64,000 nt of DNA from Woeseiaceae bacterium. GTDB lineage: Bacteria; Pseudomonadota; Gammaproteobacteria; Steroidobacterales; Woeseiaceae. The stretch is taken from positions 1-64,000 of the forward strand of contig JAJFKP010000038.1 of NCBI GenBank assembly GCA_021773135.1. The letters run 5' to 3'. The notes beneath the pieces are model-generated. The model had not been told where the DNA came from. It saw only the letters and a program-made list of their open reading frames with translations, and made no database searches. Of this stretch, positions 1-10,222 are shown piece after piece; the stretch's first letter is position 1, and each line of letters opens with the position of its first letter. The position numbers were made by a program, and so were the translations under genes.

Positions 1-38
1 TCTGGCGAATCCCCGCTTTTGTAGCGAAGGACCGGGCG

Positions 39-1871
39 TTGCCGGGCGATGTGCTGACCAGCAGCCTGCCGCGGCTCCCTGTAAGTATTGAAACGCTGAA
101 ATCTTTAATAAGCAGTGACGATCGCCTGCAACTGGCGCGCGATGTCGACAGCCTTTGTAACAACAAAGTCGAATTGCTCGGGCAGCACTGGCCCGACGGA
201 GCGTCGTGCGACTGGTCCCTAGATCCGGTTTCAGGCCAACACTGGCCGTGGCACCGCTACACGTTCAACATTCCGCGCCGGATAGGGCAGGGCGTCGGTG
301 ATGTGAAGTTTGTGTGGGAGCTTTCCCGGTTGCAGCATCTACAGGTTTTGGCGCTTGGTGCTCGCCTGCTGGATCGCCAAGATGCCCGTAATCAATGCTT
401 GCAGCAGCTGGAGAACTGGCTGGACGACAACCCCCCGTACACGGGCCTGGGATACGCCTGCGGCATTGAGTTGGCATCGCGCGTGGTGTCGATGCTGTTT
501 ATTGTGACCTGCCTTGACGGTAGTACGATTCCGGCTTCTCTTGTGGAGAAGATATGGACCGCCCTGGCAGTCCACGGGCGCTGGATAGCCCGGTTCCCCT
601 CCCTGTATTCATCCGCTAACAATCACCTGGTCGCGGAAGCGGCCGCGCTGGTCGTGCTCGGAACTGTTGCGCCGCAATTGACCGAATCCGCGGACTGGAG
701 ATCGATCGGGAAACGACGCCTGGACGTAGAATGCGGTCGCCAGGTTCTTGCGGATGGCGCTGGCGCGGAGCAGTCCCCGACGTATCTCGCCTACACGCTC
801 GAGTGGCTATTGCTAACTCGCGTCGTAGGCCAGGATGAAGCCATGCCAGCGATAGATGCGGCTCTGCGCCGCGGCGCGATGTTTATTACGAGCGTTGCCG
901 ATGTGCACGGAAACGTGCCATTCTTTGGTGATTGCGATGACGGTGTCGTCCTGAGGCCAGTGCTCAGAGACGCCAATTACCTAGCTTCAATCGTAACTGG
1001 AGTGGCTGGCGTTCTGCAAAGCGATGAGATCGCGCATCCCGCATTTCGACCGGATTTGCGTGCACTGTTACTAGCCGGCAGGCCTGCGCCGGCGACTAAG
1101 GTTGCATTGCAGAGCGCAGTTTTCGAAGCTGGCGGCTACACTGTTTTAAGGTCTGGCGACGGCGCTCGTGAAACATACGTTCTGTTCGATCACGGGCCGC
1201 TCGGGTTCGCGCATACCGCAGCACACGGCCACGCTGACGCACTGGCTGTCTGGCTGCACATCGACGGGATTCCGGTGCTTGTCGATTTCGGCACGTATCG
1301 GTATAACGCCGATTCTGGATGGCGGGACTGGGCTAGAAATACGGCCGCACACAATACGATCGAGCTTGACGGAGAATCTCAGAGCGAAACAACCGGACCG
1401 TTCAACTGGGGCAGACGCGCGCAGGGTTTTTTGCTTGCCGTGAAAATTGGCACGGCGGTGCAGCGCTGCAGTGCCGGTCATAACGGCTATAAAGATCTCC
1501 TTGGCGTGATACATGAGCGCACAGTCACCCTGGATCAAAGTGACTCGATTATTATCGCAGATGTTTTATCGGGCGAAAGCACTCACGCCGTCAATTCAAG
1601 CTTCCATCTCAGCCCCGATGCAACCGCTGAGTTGTTGCCAGGAAATAAAGTGCAGATTCGCCTGCATGATGCGCTACAGCTGGAGTTAACATTTGACTGT
1701 CCGGGTCTGCAGTGCAACGTCGTGAGCCAGAACGAAGAACTCAAACCGGGCCCGGGTGCAGTCTCCCGCGCCTATAACCATTTGACTCCCGCCCAATCCA
1801 TTGTTATTTCCGGGCACATTGATCTGCCTTATCATTCCACGGTAACCATTCGGCGCACGTCCATCCGGTAA
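39..1871 (+). CDS. Heparinase II/III family polysaccharide lyase-like protein (5' end possibly outside window)
   Basis: Alginate-lyase/heparinase II-III fold protein of the kind found in exopolysaccharide loci, where it probably trims or degrades the polymer in the periplasm. The alpha/alpha toroid carries SSANNHL (about residues 191-197, N194/N195/H196) and a downstream EQSPTY. The beta-sandwich carries HGHADAL (H396/H398) followed by VDFGTYRYN and NTAAHNTIELDG. These match the usual catalytic Asn/His/Tyr layout of the family. The frame is open back to the first bases of the window. The TTG used here is only the first possible start, and the region before GDVKFVWEL is shorter than usual, so the true start may lie upstream. 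It is convergent with the GT4 gene that follows. The family is clear; the substrate is unknown. Confidence 0.85.
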   Translation: MPGDVLTSSLPRLPVSIETLKSLISSDDRLQLARDVDSLCNNKVELLGQHWPDGASCDWSLDPVSGQHWPWHRYTFNIPRRIGQGVGDVKFVWELSRLQHLQVLALGARLLDRQDARNQCLQQLENWLDDNPPYTGLGYACGIELASRVVSMLFIVTCLDGSTIPASLVEKIWTALAVHGRWIARFPSLYSSANNHLVAEAAALVVLGTVAPQLTESADWRSIGKRRLDVECGRQVLADGAGAEQSPTYLAYTLEWLLLTRVVGQDEAMPAIDAALRRGAMFITSVADVHGNVPFFGDCDDGVVLRPVLRDANYLASIVTGVAGVLQSDEIAHPAFRPDLRALLLAGRPAPATKVALQSAVFEAGGYTVLRSGDGARETYVLFDHGPLGFAHTAAHGHADALAVWLHIDGIPVLVDFGTYRYNADSGWRDWARNTAAHNTIELDGESQSETTGPFNWGRRAQGFLLAVKIGTAVQRCSAGHNGYKDLLGVIHERTVTLDQSDSIIIADVLSGESTHAVNSSFHLSPDATAELLPGNKVQIRLHDALQLELTFDCPGLQCNVVSQNEELKPGPGAVSRAYNHLTPAQSIVISGHIDLPYHSTVTIRRTSIR

Positions 1872-1947
1872 AGCTTGAGCCGGGATCTTCATTTCCTGGT
1901 GTTAGTGGACGGTGCTTGCAACCACCTTGGTTTCAGTGGTGGCGATA

Positions 1948-3060
1948 CTAATTGCTTTCTGCGACAACGCCAAGCGAATCGTCAGGCTGAACGGTTTCTC
2001 TGTAAATGCCTGCCAGTTTTGTCGCTATTGCTGAAGCAACAAATCTATTTTTTGCAAACGAATGAACGTTGCGACTTAAGCGTTGCCACGAGGTCCGATC
2101 TTTTATCAGGTTTTCTATCGCATTCGCGACATCGGCGGGATCCTGTGTCTCGGTCATCAACCCATGCTTCCCTTCGACAAAGAGGTCCTTGAGCCCACCC
2201 ACCGGCCGTGTAACCACGGGCAGTCCGAACGCCATCGCTTCAAGCACCGAAACAGGCAGGCCCTCGCCGTGGGAGGTCGGCAAGACGTAGATGTGTGCGT
2301 TATTAAACTCTTTGACTTTGGACGCACCGCGTACGTATCCGGCAAAGCGTACGCGGTCGCCCAGCGTCTTGTTCGCATAACTGCGAAACTCTGCGGCATT
2401 CGGTCCGTCGCCAGCGACAACCAGCTGCACGTTGCGGCCCCGCTTAGCAAGTACAGAGACCGCGTCAATGGTCTGCAGCACACCTTTTTCGATTTCAAGT
2501 CGGGCCAGAAAGAGTATCTGGCAGTCTTGGGTCACATCCGCATTTGCCAATTTTGATTCAAGATCAAAATCCGCGATCAGATCGTCGCTGACGGCGGTGG
2601 TCTCGCGGTATATTGGGGCCGTAACACCCCATTTGCGGAGCTTGGCTTCGAAGTCGGACGCCAGCACAATGAACGCGTCCGCTTTGCCGTAGGTCCTTTT
2701 GAAGAAACCGAGCCAGCGCTCTTCTACCTGCTCCGCGAAACCATCTGACCAGCCGTGGAAAAAGACGACCAGCGGAAGGCCGCGGGATGTGGCCTGACGC
2801 GCCAGCAGCCCGTCACGAAAGAAACTCTTGTAATGCATTGAGGGATTGATATGCACGAGGTCGTAGGCGCTGCGACGGATTCTACGCCGAAAAGCCAGTT
2901 GATCGGCCAGCGGGTGCAGGAAGCGCCCCTTGGTCGATCCAATTTCCAGCAGGTCATGTTCGACGCCGTTCCCGGTGAAGTGTTTCGTAACACTGCCAAG
3001 ATAGACTGCGACGCCGCCCTGGTCATGTCGGTCGGGTCCGGTTACCAGCGCCCTCAGCAT
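1948..3060 (-). CDS. Glycosyltransferase family 4 (GT-B fold)
   Basis: Retaining GT4-type glycosyltransferase, expected to add one sugar to a lipid-linked repeat unit at the cytoplasmic face. The N-terminal half has the acceptor-side glycine-rich start LVTGPDRHDQGGVAVYLG. The C-terminal half has LEIEKGVLQTIDAV, VVAGDGP and the nucleotide-sugar signature GEGLPVSVLEAMAFGLPVV with the E-x7-E spacing. The frame extends 15 codons upstream to 3105, but the start at 3060 (MLRALVTG) fits the family N-terminus better. It is divergent from the large membrane protein at 3402. The family is certain; the donor and acceptor cannot be told from sequence. Confidence 0.9.
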   Translation of the reverse strand: MLRALVTGPDRHDQGGVAVYLGSVTKHFTGNGVEHDLLEIGSTKGRFLHPLADQLAFRRRIRRSAYDLVHINPSMHYKSFFRDGLLARQATSRGLPLVVFFHGWSDGFAEQVEERWLGFFKRTYGKADAFIVLASDFEAKLRKWGVTAPIYRETTAVSDDLIADFDLESKLANADVTQDCQILFLARLEIEKGVLQTIDAVSVLAKRGRNVQLVVAGDGPNAAEFRSYANKTLGDRVRFAGYVRGASKVKEFNNAHIYVLPTSHGEGLPVSVLEAMAFGLPVVTRPVGGLKDLFVEGKHGLMTETQDPADVANAIENLIKDRTSWQRLSRNVHSFAKNRFVASAIATKLAGIYRETVQPDDSLGVVAESN

Positions 3061-3401
3061 TGCGTTGCGCTGCTCATCGGGCCGCGTCGGCAGTGCGTTT
3101 CCCACGAGTATCTGGGTAGCCAGGTCGGCGTTACTGGACTATTGGGCATTCGGGTCTTCCGCAGGACATCGGCCGCAGGGCTCGGGATTACTGGCATCTT
3201 TGAATTATGTTTCGCAGCGAAAAAGTCTCGCTGGAGAAGCATGATATCAAGCCGAGACAGGCCTCGTTACGGTACATGGCTGATGTTCGAGTCACGGCAC
3301 AAAAACCGACGAGACATGCGTCACATTTTGCCTGGTTGACTCGGCCGTATCGGTCACCGGTCCAATTGGCGATAATGCACCGGGGTAAGGGAGCGCCTGG
3401 A
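3061..3401. other. Intergenic region between divergent EPS genes
   Basis: About 340 bases between the GT4 start on the minus strand and the membrane protein start on the plus strand. Both genes have in-frame upstream extensions (to 3105 and 3207) that do not look like family N-termini. The region should hold the divergent promoters. I could not pick out a convincing -35/-10 pair. A purine-rich stretch (aagggag, about 3387-3393) is a good ribosome binding site for the plus-strand gene. Confidence 0.4.
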
Positions 3402-6089
3402 ATGCAGAGCGGGAAAGCGACGCAAATCATAATTGCAGCGATTGTTTCGGTTATTGCCGGACTGGGCCTTGGTCCGTTGGTTGCCTATGGTGTCGCGGAG
3501 TTGCTTGATGCAGGGACGCCTTCTGTGGCCACTACAAATATTTCGGTCCTGAGCTTTACCATTGCAATATTCCTGCTTGGTCGTGCGGTGCAGACCGGCA
3601 AAGTTGGGCCGTCGCTGGCGTGGCTTCGGCACCCGCAAATGCGCCTGCTCACACTTGGCTCGATTGCGCTGGCTGGTGCCGCATTGTTTGTCGCAAACAT
3701 CGATAGCGCCAATACGTCCGCGTGGCGCGGAGCGGCCCGCGTGACTGTCGATACTGGCTCCAGCGTTTCGCGGCTACGGGAATTTGGGAGGCAGTTTGCC
3801 CGTATAAGTGTCGCAGAATCATCGGATATCACGACGCGAATCGGCGAAATTGCGGTTGGCTGGAACATCTGGACTGCGGGCGGTCGGGCAGACCTGCTCG
3901 TGCGTAAAAATGCTTCCGCAACGGCCGCAGAAGACCCTTGTGCAGACAGAGAGGTCCTCAACATCGTCGCCATTGGCTCTGGCCAGACATACAGCAGCAC
4001 GGAACTGCAACCGAAAAACGTTTGCGGCCAATGGCAGCTCCTGCAAGTCGAGCTGCCCAGGGGCGCAACTGCACTGCAATTCAACCTGAATCGTTACAAC
4101 ACGACTGGTGATGCTTCAGTCGATATCATGCTTGCGGCTGTGCGTCCAAATCTTTCTTTTTTCTGGACAGCAGCGACAGTGATAGCAGTCGGCCTGGTGC
4201 TGACGATTGTCGGTTTACTTTCATTGAATCTGCGTGCAACGGACGGCAGCTCCTCCGCCAGGGCGGCGGTCGCCACGAAAAGCGGGTCTGGTCGCAACCT
4301 TTGCACCATTGCCGCGGTAATCCTGTTCGGACTTGTCAGCAATTCGTTCTTTCACTGGTACGTTTCGCAGGAAAAGACGATTTACACGTGGGACTATTCC
4401 GGCTACTGGATGTCTTCTCGAAACGTAAGTGATTTTTTGCGTGGGGCCGAACGGAAGACCATTACCCAACAAAAAGAAATGGCGCGCCAGCAGGATGTTC
4501 AATTGGATTCCCGTGAGCCCGGCACGACTATGCCGGATCCAGGCGCGATTGCAGCACTGCTGCGCAGCATTCGCTTCGCAGAATACAACGTGTCGTCGAA
4601 TATCCCGGTTGCTGCCGTCATGGCAGTATTTGGCGGTTCAAGAATGGTCTACGAGCTGTCATTGTTGAACATCTACGCGCTGTCTGCCGTCTTTATGCTT
4701 ATTGTCGCCGTCCGTGCCTGTGGCCGGGATGCGGCGCGCCAATGGCCCAGCTGGTGGCCGTTCCTGCCCGTCATTGTGGTGATTTGTTGCGTGCCGTTCT
4801 GGGTTCCTGTCCTGCGTGGCTATATGGGCATTAGTGTTGCTGCAATCAACCTGGCTGTGTTCTGGCTTTATTTCAGAGAGCCTGTCCGGGAAATCCGTAC
4901 GGGTTCCCTGGCACTAATTGGCCTGTTGCTGCTTCTGGGCGTCATCCTGCAGCGATGGAATGCGTACTGGGTGGTCGGATTCTTCGTGATGGCCGCGGCG
5001 GACGGAATCTGGCAGCTGATTAGCGGTCGTCGCTTTAATTTTCTGGCATTCCTGCGAGCGATGCGGGCGCCAATCGTCAGTGGGTTTACAGCGTTTTTCC
5101 TGTTTGCCGTCGTTGCCTGGCCAAAGATTGTACGCACCGTAACAACGGACTATGCCGACCTGTATTCGGCATTTCAGGAAGACGATAGTTTGCTTGACGC
5201 GCTGCTTCGCCAGGTCGATGCGTTCGGAATGGGTATTTTCACACTGCTCATCCTTTCTTTTCTGTATCTCGTCGTGAAGTCGGCAACTAGTAGAGTTGCC
5301 GTTTTACTGGGACTGCAGATTGCCTGCGGCTTCTTTCTTTTCACGAGTACGCAGACCATGGGGCCGCATCAGTATTTCATCCTGTTGCCTGGATTGCTGA
5401 TTTTGCTGGCCCTGGCACTCGCCAGCGCACTAGCGAGTGCGAACAAGCCGACCGTCGTATTGGGCGCCGGCGCGACAGCGCTGGTCCTCGCGTTTGGAAT
5501 TGCCTCTGGGAAAGCTGTTTTCGTGCCTGCGGCAGAAGTGGATGGCGTGCCGGCGAGGCATGCGCTGTTGTCGCAAAGCTATCGGCCACCGCTGGTCAGC
5601 AATGACGTCCAGGAATTTGCGCGACTGGCACGTCATATAGATGTTGTCATGCAAGATGCGCCCGCTGAACTAGGCATATACGTGTTATCCGGTTCAGAGA
5701 TCTTAAATGCGAATCACCTGAAAACGCTGACGGCCTCAACCGGTGCGCCTTTCAACTCCGTAGATCGGGTTCTTCCGAGCGCCGTCGTCGACAAGCGTGA
5801 CGGATTTCCGCGTGAGATCTTCGAGGCACATATCGTTATATCCAGTGACCCGGTGCAGCTCAACCGCCGGCCGGCTGACCACCAGGTGATCCGTGTTCCG
5901 GCAGCTCAGCTCTTTGATGGCACCGGCATAGGCGCGGCGTTCGAACGTTTACCCGATCGTTTCCAACTCGATGGCGGAGTCGATGCCGTTTTATTCCGGC
6001 GCACGCGACCTAACACCACGCGGGAAATTGCCTTGCTGAGCGCGGCACTGAAGGCGTTCTACCCAGACAGGCCGTACGTGTACCAATAG
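3402..6089 (+). CDS. Large polytopic membrane protein of the polysaccharide locus
   Basis: An 895-residue integral membrane protein. I see an N-terminal hydrophobic hairpin (AAIVSVIAGLGLGPLVAYG, then a second segment) and a soluble beta-rich stretch of about 170 residues. A cluster of about ten hydrophobic helices follows, then a C-terminal soluble domain of about 200 residues. The layout resembles GT-C-type membrane glycosyltransferases or polymerases, and the location in an EPS cluster agrees, but no decisive motif is visible. The open frame starts at 3207. ATG 3402 is preferred because an aagggag ribosome site precedes it by 8 bases and it directly starts the first membrane segment. A Wzy-like polymerase or sugar transferase is possible; function unproven. 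Confidence 0.75.
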   Translation: MQSGKATQIIIAAIVSVIAGLGLGPLVAYGVAELLDAGTPSVATTNISVLSFTIAIFLLGRAVQTGKVGPSLAWLRHPQMRLLTLGSIALAGAALFVANIDSANTSAWRGAARVTVDTGSSVSRLREFGRQFARISVAESSDITTRIGEIAVGWNIWTAGGRADLLVRKNASATAAEDPCADREVLNIVAIGSGQTYSSTELQPKNVCGQWQLLQVELPRGATALQFNLNRYNTTGDASVDIMLAAVRPNLSFFWTAATVIAVGLVLTIVGLLSLNLRATDGSSSARAAVATKSGSGRNLCTIAAVILFGLVSNSFFHWYVSQEKTIYTWDYSGYWMSSRNVSDFLRGAERKTITQQKEMARQQDVQLDSREPGTTMPDPGAIAALLRSIRFAEYNVSSNIPVAAVMAVFGGSRMVYELSLLNIYALSAVFMLIVAVRACGRDAARQWPSWWPFLPVIVVICCVPFWVPVLRGYMGISVAAINLAVFWLYFREPVREIRTGSLALIGLLLLLGVILQRWNAYWVVGFFVMAAADGIWQLISGRRFNFLAFLRAMRAPIVSGFTAFFLFAVVAWPKIVRTVTTDYADLYSAFQEDDSLLDALLRQVDAFGMGIFTLLILSFLYLVVKSATSRVAVLLGLQIACGFFLFTSTQTMGPHQYFILLPGLLILLALALASALASANKPTVVLGAGATALVLAFGIASGKAVFVPAAEVDGVPARHALLSQSYRPPLVSNDVQEFARLARHIDVVMQDAPAELGIYVLSGSEILNANHLKTLTASTGAPFNSVDRVLPSAVVDKRDGFPREIFEAHIVISSDPVQLNRRPADHQVIRVPAAQLFDGTGIGAAFERLPDRFQLDGGVDAVLFRRTRPNTTREIALLSAALKAFYPDRPYVYQ

Positions 6090-6117
6090 CAGCCGACGCA
6101 ACGGGAGTTTAACCCCG

Positions 6118-7017
6118 CTAATAGCCGAATATAGCTTTCGCACGATAGTGCGATAGATCGATTGCGCGTGCGGTCAGCGGATGAATCGACGACTGCCATC
6201 GCTCAAGTGAGCTGGTCTCAATACCCTCGCCAACAACGCCGGTCGATTTTTCATAGGAAGATCCATAGCGTTTCGGTGCCAACATATCCGGATTGAACTC
6301 GATCTCGAGGAAGTCGCAGATGCTGCGAATCTGCGTTTCCGGATCGCCGACGACGTCCTCATAGCGTACTAACCGGTAGTTAGGCAATTTCTGCAATCGT
6401 TTATGCAGCATTGCTGTCCACGTGATCTGAATGTTGATATGTACGAACTGTCGAAAGCGCATGAACGAACGGCTGACCCAACTTGAGTCATCCGCAATGT
6501 ATTTTTTCGCCTGAGACGCATACACCGCTTTTGGGTTTCGCGTCGTGTGCAGCAACAGGCAGTCGGGATACCACTCAAGTAATCTGTCCGTGAAAGAATA
6601 ATGGGTTGGAAATTTCGCGCCAATTCGGGGTCTGTCGCGCATCTCAGCATGTACGACGAGTATCGCGTGCAAAATGTTGCGCAGAGTCAGTGGTCGGCTG
6701 GCGAGCTCACGGCGCAGCATGTCCCTGTCCAGCAAGCGCTCGGCCTCCGACCAAAACCAGCTGTCGGTGACTCCTGCGTACAGCATGTCAACCAATTTAT
6801 CCAGTGCATCGGGCGCACCCAAATCGCCGACATGTTTGCGAATATTGCTCGCTACACTGCGGCGAATCCACGGCAAATTAAAAAAGTGCATCTCGTCCGT
6901 AAGATCGATTTCCGGGCTGTTGCTGAGAATCGTCTTCAACATCGTGGAGCCGGTTCGCGATCCCCCGATGATAAATACCGGCCGACCGGTGTGAGTTGGT
7001 TCTGGCATGTTGTTCAT
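6118..7017 (-). CDS. Sulfotransferase family protein (PAPS-dependent)
   Basis: Cytosolic-type sulfotransferase expected to move sulfate from PAPS to a sugar or other acceptor. The 5'-phosphosulfate loop GGSRTGSTMLKT lies at the N-terminus. An HTTRNPKAVYASQ segment gives the 3'-phosphate site with its conserved Arg and Ser. YRLVRYEDVVGDPE is the typical late motif. The frame is open to 7116. I prefer the start at 7017, or the ATG at 7008, because they place the P-loop about 15-20 residues from the N-terminus as in relatives. Its place between a membrane protein and an acetyltransferase of the EPS locus suggests sulfation of the exopolymer, which is inference. Confidence 0.88.
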   Translation of the reverse strand: MNNMPEPTHTGRPVFIIGGSRTGSTMLKTILSNSPEIDLTDEMHFFNLPWIRRSVASNIRKHVGDLGAPDALDKLVDMLYAGVTDSWFWSEAERLLDRDMLRRELASRPLTLRNILHAILVVHAEMRDRPRIGAKFPTHYSFTDRLLEWYPDCLLLHTTRNPKAVYASQAKKYIADDSSWVSRSFMRFRQFVHINIQITWTAMLHKRLQKLPNYRLVRYEDVVGDPETQIRSICDFLEIEFNPDMLAPKRYGSSYEKSTGVVGEGIETSSLERWQSSIHPLTARAIDLSHYRAKAIFGY

Positions 7018-7286
7018 ACTTCGCGGAACCCATTCACCGCAGCAGGGTACTGAAACGATGCTGGATTCTATATGGTTGTAACTGAGCCTTCTACAATGTG
7101 GTGCGAAAACACTCAAATCCGCTGCAAGGAAATTCTGTGCGCAATTTGGCAGAGATCGTGTACCTGCTCCGGTTATAATGCATGGCAGGGTATTGCTCGG
7201 ATTGGGCTATACCGGAAACCGGCTGGATGGCCAATCGATCCACGCAGCATCACACTGGTCAATGCCAGACTGGCACCAATTCACCT

Positions 7287-8414
7287 ATGAATTCACAAGG
7301 CTCCGCAACCTGGCAGGTCATAACGGACGAAGCTGGCCTGCTGGATATTCGTGAGGACTGGAATCAGCTGTTCGCGGCGAACCCGCGGCACCGGCCATTC
7401 CAGTCGTGGAGTTGGGTTTCGGCGTGGCTGAAACACCTCGCCGGCGAATATGAACTCCACACGCTTTGTTTGCGCGACACCGACAATCAGCTGCAGATTT
7501 TGCTGCCAATGATAAGGTCGCGCGGCAACGGGCTCTACAGATCGCCCCGACTGTGTTTAATGTGCGGATACGGTCCGGAATGTTCTGACCATATCGGAGC
7601 GCTGCGTCTCCCTGCACTTGACCCAAGAGTCTCTGAGCTAATTGTTCAGGGTCTGGCAGAAAGCTTGAATAGTAGTGATCGTATCGAGCTGGGAAACCTC
7701 GAGAATCTTGGCGGATTTTCACTGCAACTGGCGCCGGCTTTTCAGCAGCTTGGACGAGTCGTATCAATAAATGAATCTGCGCTATGTCCGGCTGCTGCGC
7801 TGCCGGACACCTGGGAAGATTACCTGCAATCGCTAAGCAGCAATTTCAGGTCGCAGGTGCGGCGCTTTCACAAGCGTGTCGAAAAAACCGAGAATACTAA
7901 GTTCAGGTCGCTTGCAGCAGAGGAAGCCGAAATGTTTGCTGAGGCGTTGATCCGGCTGAACCGTAGTCGGATGGGTCACAAAGGCCAGACGTCGAGCCTT
8001 GAGAATCCCGCACTGCGAGAGTTCCTGGTCGATGTCATACCTGGAATGGCACAAGCCGGACTCGCGTTGATGGATGTGGTGGAGATGGATGAGAAAATCG
8101 TCGGTGCGGCGCTCAACCTGGTGCATGGTAATTCGGCTTATTTCTACATGGGCGGCTTTGACGATTCGGCCAAGAGTTTGCGACCTGGCACGGCCCTGTT
8201 CGCGCGCGTAATTGAGCGTGCTATCGAAGACGGCTATACGAGTTACGACTTCCTGCGCGGAGCTGAGTCCTACAAGTACAAATGGGGCGCGACAGATGTT
8301 CACAATTATCACCTGACTGTTTATCCGGAGGGCGCTATTCGTGGTCAGCTTGCATACGGACTAGACAACCTGAAATATCGTGCGCGGACCTTCGTTCGCG
8401 GCATGCGCAAATAG
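7287..8414 (+). CDS. CelD/BcsL-type GNAT acetyltransferase (FemAB-like)
   Basis: A 375-residue protein of the Acetyltransf_6 (CelD/FemAB-like) group common in polysaccharide and exosortase-linked loci. The N-terminus WNQLFAANPRHRPFQSWSW is the characteristic entry motif. The C-terminal GNAT domain has the stretch ending in SYDFLRGAESYKYKWGA, typical of this family. It probably transfers an acyl or aminoacyl group to a sugar or peptide. An upstream in-frame start exists at 7182, but the alignment with relatives begins at ATG 7287. It is divergent from the sulfotransferase. The family call is firm; the acceptor is unknown. Confidence 0.85.
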   Translation: MNSQGSATWQVITDEAGLLDIREDWNQLFAANPRHRPFQSWSWVSAWLKHLAGEYELHTLCLRDTDNQLQILLPMIRSRGNGLYRSPRLCLMCGYGPECSDHIGALRLPALDPRVSELIVQGLAESLNSSDRIELGNLENLGGFSLQLAPAFQQLGRVVSINESALCPAAALPDTWEDYLQSLSSNFRSQVRRFHKRVEKTENTKFRSLAAEEAEMFAEALIRLNRSRMGHKGQTSSLENPALREFLVDVIPGMAQAGLALMDVVEMDEKIVGAALNLVHGNSAYFYMGGFDDSAKSLRPGTALFARVIERAIEDGYTSYDFLRGAESYKYKWGATDVHNYHLTVYPEGAIRGQLAYGLDNLKYRARTFVRGMRK

Positions 8415-8625
8415 GGCGCATCCTGTATCGGTCGTACAGACAACCGAATTGTGACCTGGGTTGCAGCTACACGCGTCTTTAATTGTACATAATCACTGGA
8501 CTACTCATGGGCGTATTGGGTCCGGCATCAGGTTTTGTGCCGGTTGCTGGTTAATTGCGGGACAGTGAACGTTGTGGTGATGATTCTGGGTCGACAGCAG
8601 AAATGTGGGGACAAGGGTGCCGGGC

Positions 8626-10203
8626 ATGCCGCAGCGAATTGAACTATTGACAATTTTGCCGTTTCCCGGATATCCCGAATGGCAATTCCGGCTCGTCGAC
8701 AGGGTGCGTCAACTGGACTACGTTTCATCGACAGTCTTCGGCCTCGGCGATGACCGGAACGTCGTCAATGTTCGCCCAGACTTCTACAGCTACTGGCAAA
8801 AAATCGATGCCAGATTGTTTGCCGTTGATTCAGAAGCGGCCGGACAGCGTGGCTACGAAGAGTTGGCCAGCGACACGTCGGGCGGTCGAACCGCATGTCA
8901 ACAGGTCTTTCGCAAACTGGATAACCTCGCCGATGCAGTGGAAGGTGATGCTTACGATGTGATCCTCTGGTTACTGCCGGGCTTTCCGCCACGGCAACTG
9001 TTGGCGAAAGCTCGCCTGGGCGTATGGTCGTTGTCGAGCGTGAAAAACGACGGTCTCGGCTTCTGGGAACTTGTTGACGGCCTGCCAATGGTGACCTGCG
9101 AATTGTTCAGCTCCGATTCGAATCCGGCACGACACCGTCTGCTGGGTCGTACGTTTGCCAAAACCAACCACCTGTCGCTGACCAAGACACTGCGACACGT
9201 TCGAGCCGTCGACGAAACGCTTGTGATATCCAAGTTGAACGACATTTCCCAGGGAGAGGCATCGACAGTTCGATTAGCACCGGCTGAGAAACGTCTAACT
9301 GAAAAAATTGGCCGACCGGGCCCAATCGGATTACTCGCAGCTTTAAGTAAGCTTTATGGCCGTTATGCCAAAAACGTCCTGACGCGGCAGTTTCATGGCA
9401 ATCAGTGGCAACTTGCATACCGGTTCGGTGGAGAGCGTCTATCGCAGGACGGTCTGACGCGCCTGGCGCCCGATGAGGTCGGTGATTTTTGGGCAGATCC
9501 GTTTGTGGTTCGGCGTGACGACCGCACCATGGTTTTTTTCGAAGAGTGGGAGAGTTCGAAATCCAAAGGGCGTATAGTTGCCATGGAAATCGAGCCGGAT
9601 GGCAGTGCCGGGCAAATCCAGCCGGTGCTCGAGTGCGATTTCCATTTGTCATACCCGTTCCTCTTTGAGCATGATGGCGAGCTCTACATGATTCCCGAAA
9701 GCGCTGATGCGGGACGCGTGGAGGCGTTCAAATGCGTTGAATTTCCACATCGTTGGGAGCCGCACGCGGTGCTGCTGGACAACATCCGGGCCTTCGATGC
9801 GACGCTCGTGCATCACGATGATCGATGGTGGATGTTCGCAAGCGTGCAGCACAACGGTAACTCGACCTGCGACGAACTGTGGCTGTTCCACGCAACTGGC
9901 CCGTTTGACGAATGGACACCGCATCCGGCGAATCCGATCAGCCTGGATCTGCGGCTGGCGCGTCCGGCGGGAGCCTTATACATTAATGACGGTGAGCTTT
10001 ATCGACCCGCTCAGGATTGCTCGGAGCGCTATGGCTACGCCATTTCAATACAGCGCGTGCTGCAGCTTGACCTTGAGCGCTACAGGGAAGAAACAGTCGA
10101 TCAGATAATGCCGGATTGGGCTGACGACATCCGTGGCACACACACAATCAACCAGGCGCATGGCCTTACTGTGTATGACTGCTACGCGCGTCGTCGCCGC
10201 TAA
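8626..10203 (+). CDS. GINT1-like beta-propeller protein, EPS locus
   Basis: The C-terminal half (about residues 280-520) looks like the five-bladed propeller of the GINT1 N-terminal/GH43-like group. It has DFWADPFVV, a repeated pattern of FFEEW and YPFLFEHDGELYMIPES, DNIRAFDATLVHHDDRWWMF and ARPAGALYINDGELYRPAQD. Related proteins occur in bacterial glycan loci and are thought to act on or transfer sugars. The N-terminal half (ELLTILPFPGYPEWQFRLVD and on) is not recognised with confidence; it could be a formyltransferase-like or Rossmann domain. ATG 8626 is preferred over GTG 8605 because caaggg lies about 9 bases before it. It is convergent with the BY-kinase gene. Confidence 0.7.
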   Translation: MPQRIELLTILPFPGYPEWQFRLVDRVRQLDYVSSTVFGLGDDRNVVNVRPDFYSYWQKIDARLFAVDSEAAGQRGYEELASDTSGGRTACQQVFRKLDNLADAVEGDAYDVILWLLPGFPPRQLLAKARLGVWSLSSVKNDGLGFWELVDGLPMVTCELFSSDSNPARHRLLGRTFAKTNHLSLTKTLRHVRAVDETLVISKLNDISQGEASTVRLAPAEKRLTEKIGRPGPIGLLAALSKLYGRYAKNVLTRQFHGNQWQLAYRFGGERLSQDGLTRLAPDEVGDFWADPFVVRRDDRTMVFFEEWESSKSKGRIVAMEIEPDGSAGQIQPVLECDFHLSYPFLFEHDGELYMIPESADAGRVEAFKCVEFPHRWEPHAVLLDNIRAFDATLVHHDDRWWMFASVQHNGNSTCDELWLFHATGPFDEWTPHPANPISLDLRLARPAGALYINDGELYRPAQDCSERYGYAISIQRVLQLDLERYREETVDQIMPDWADDIRGTHTINQAHGLTVYDCYARRRR

Positions 10204-10222
10204 CCGTGTGCCTGCTGGACAA

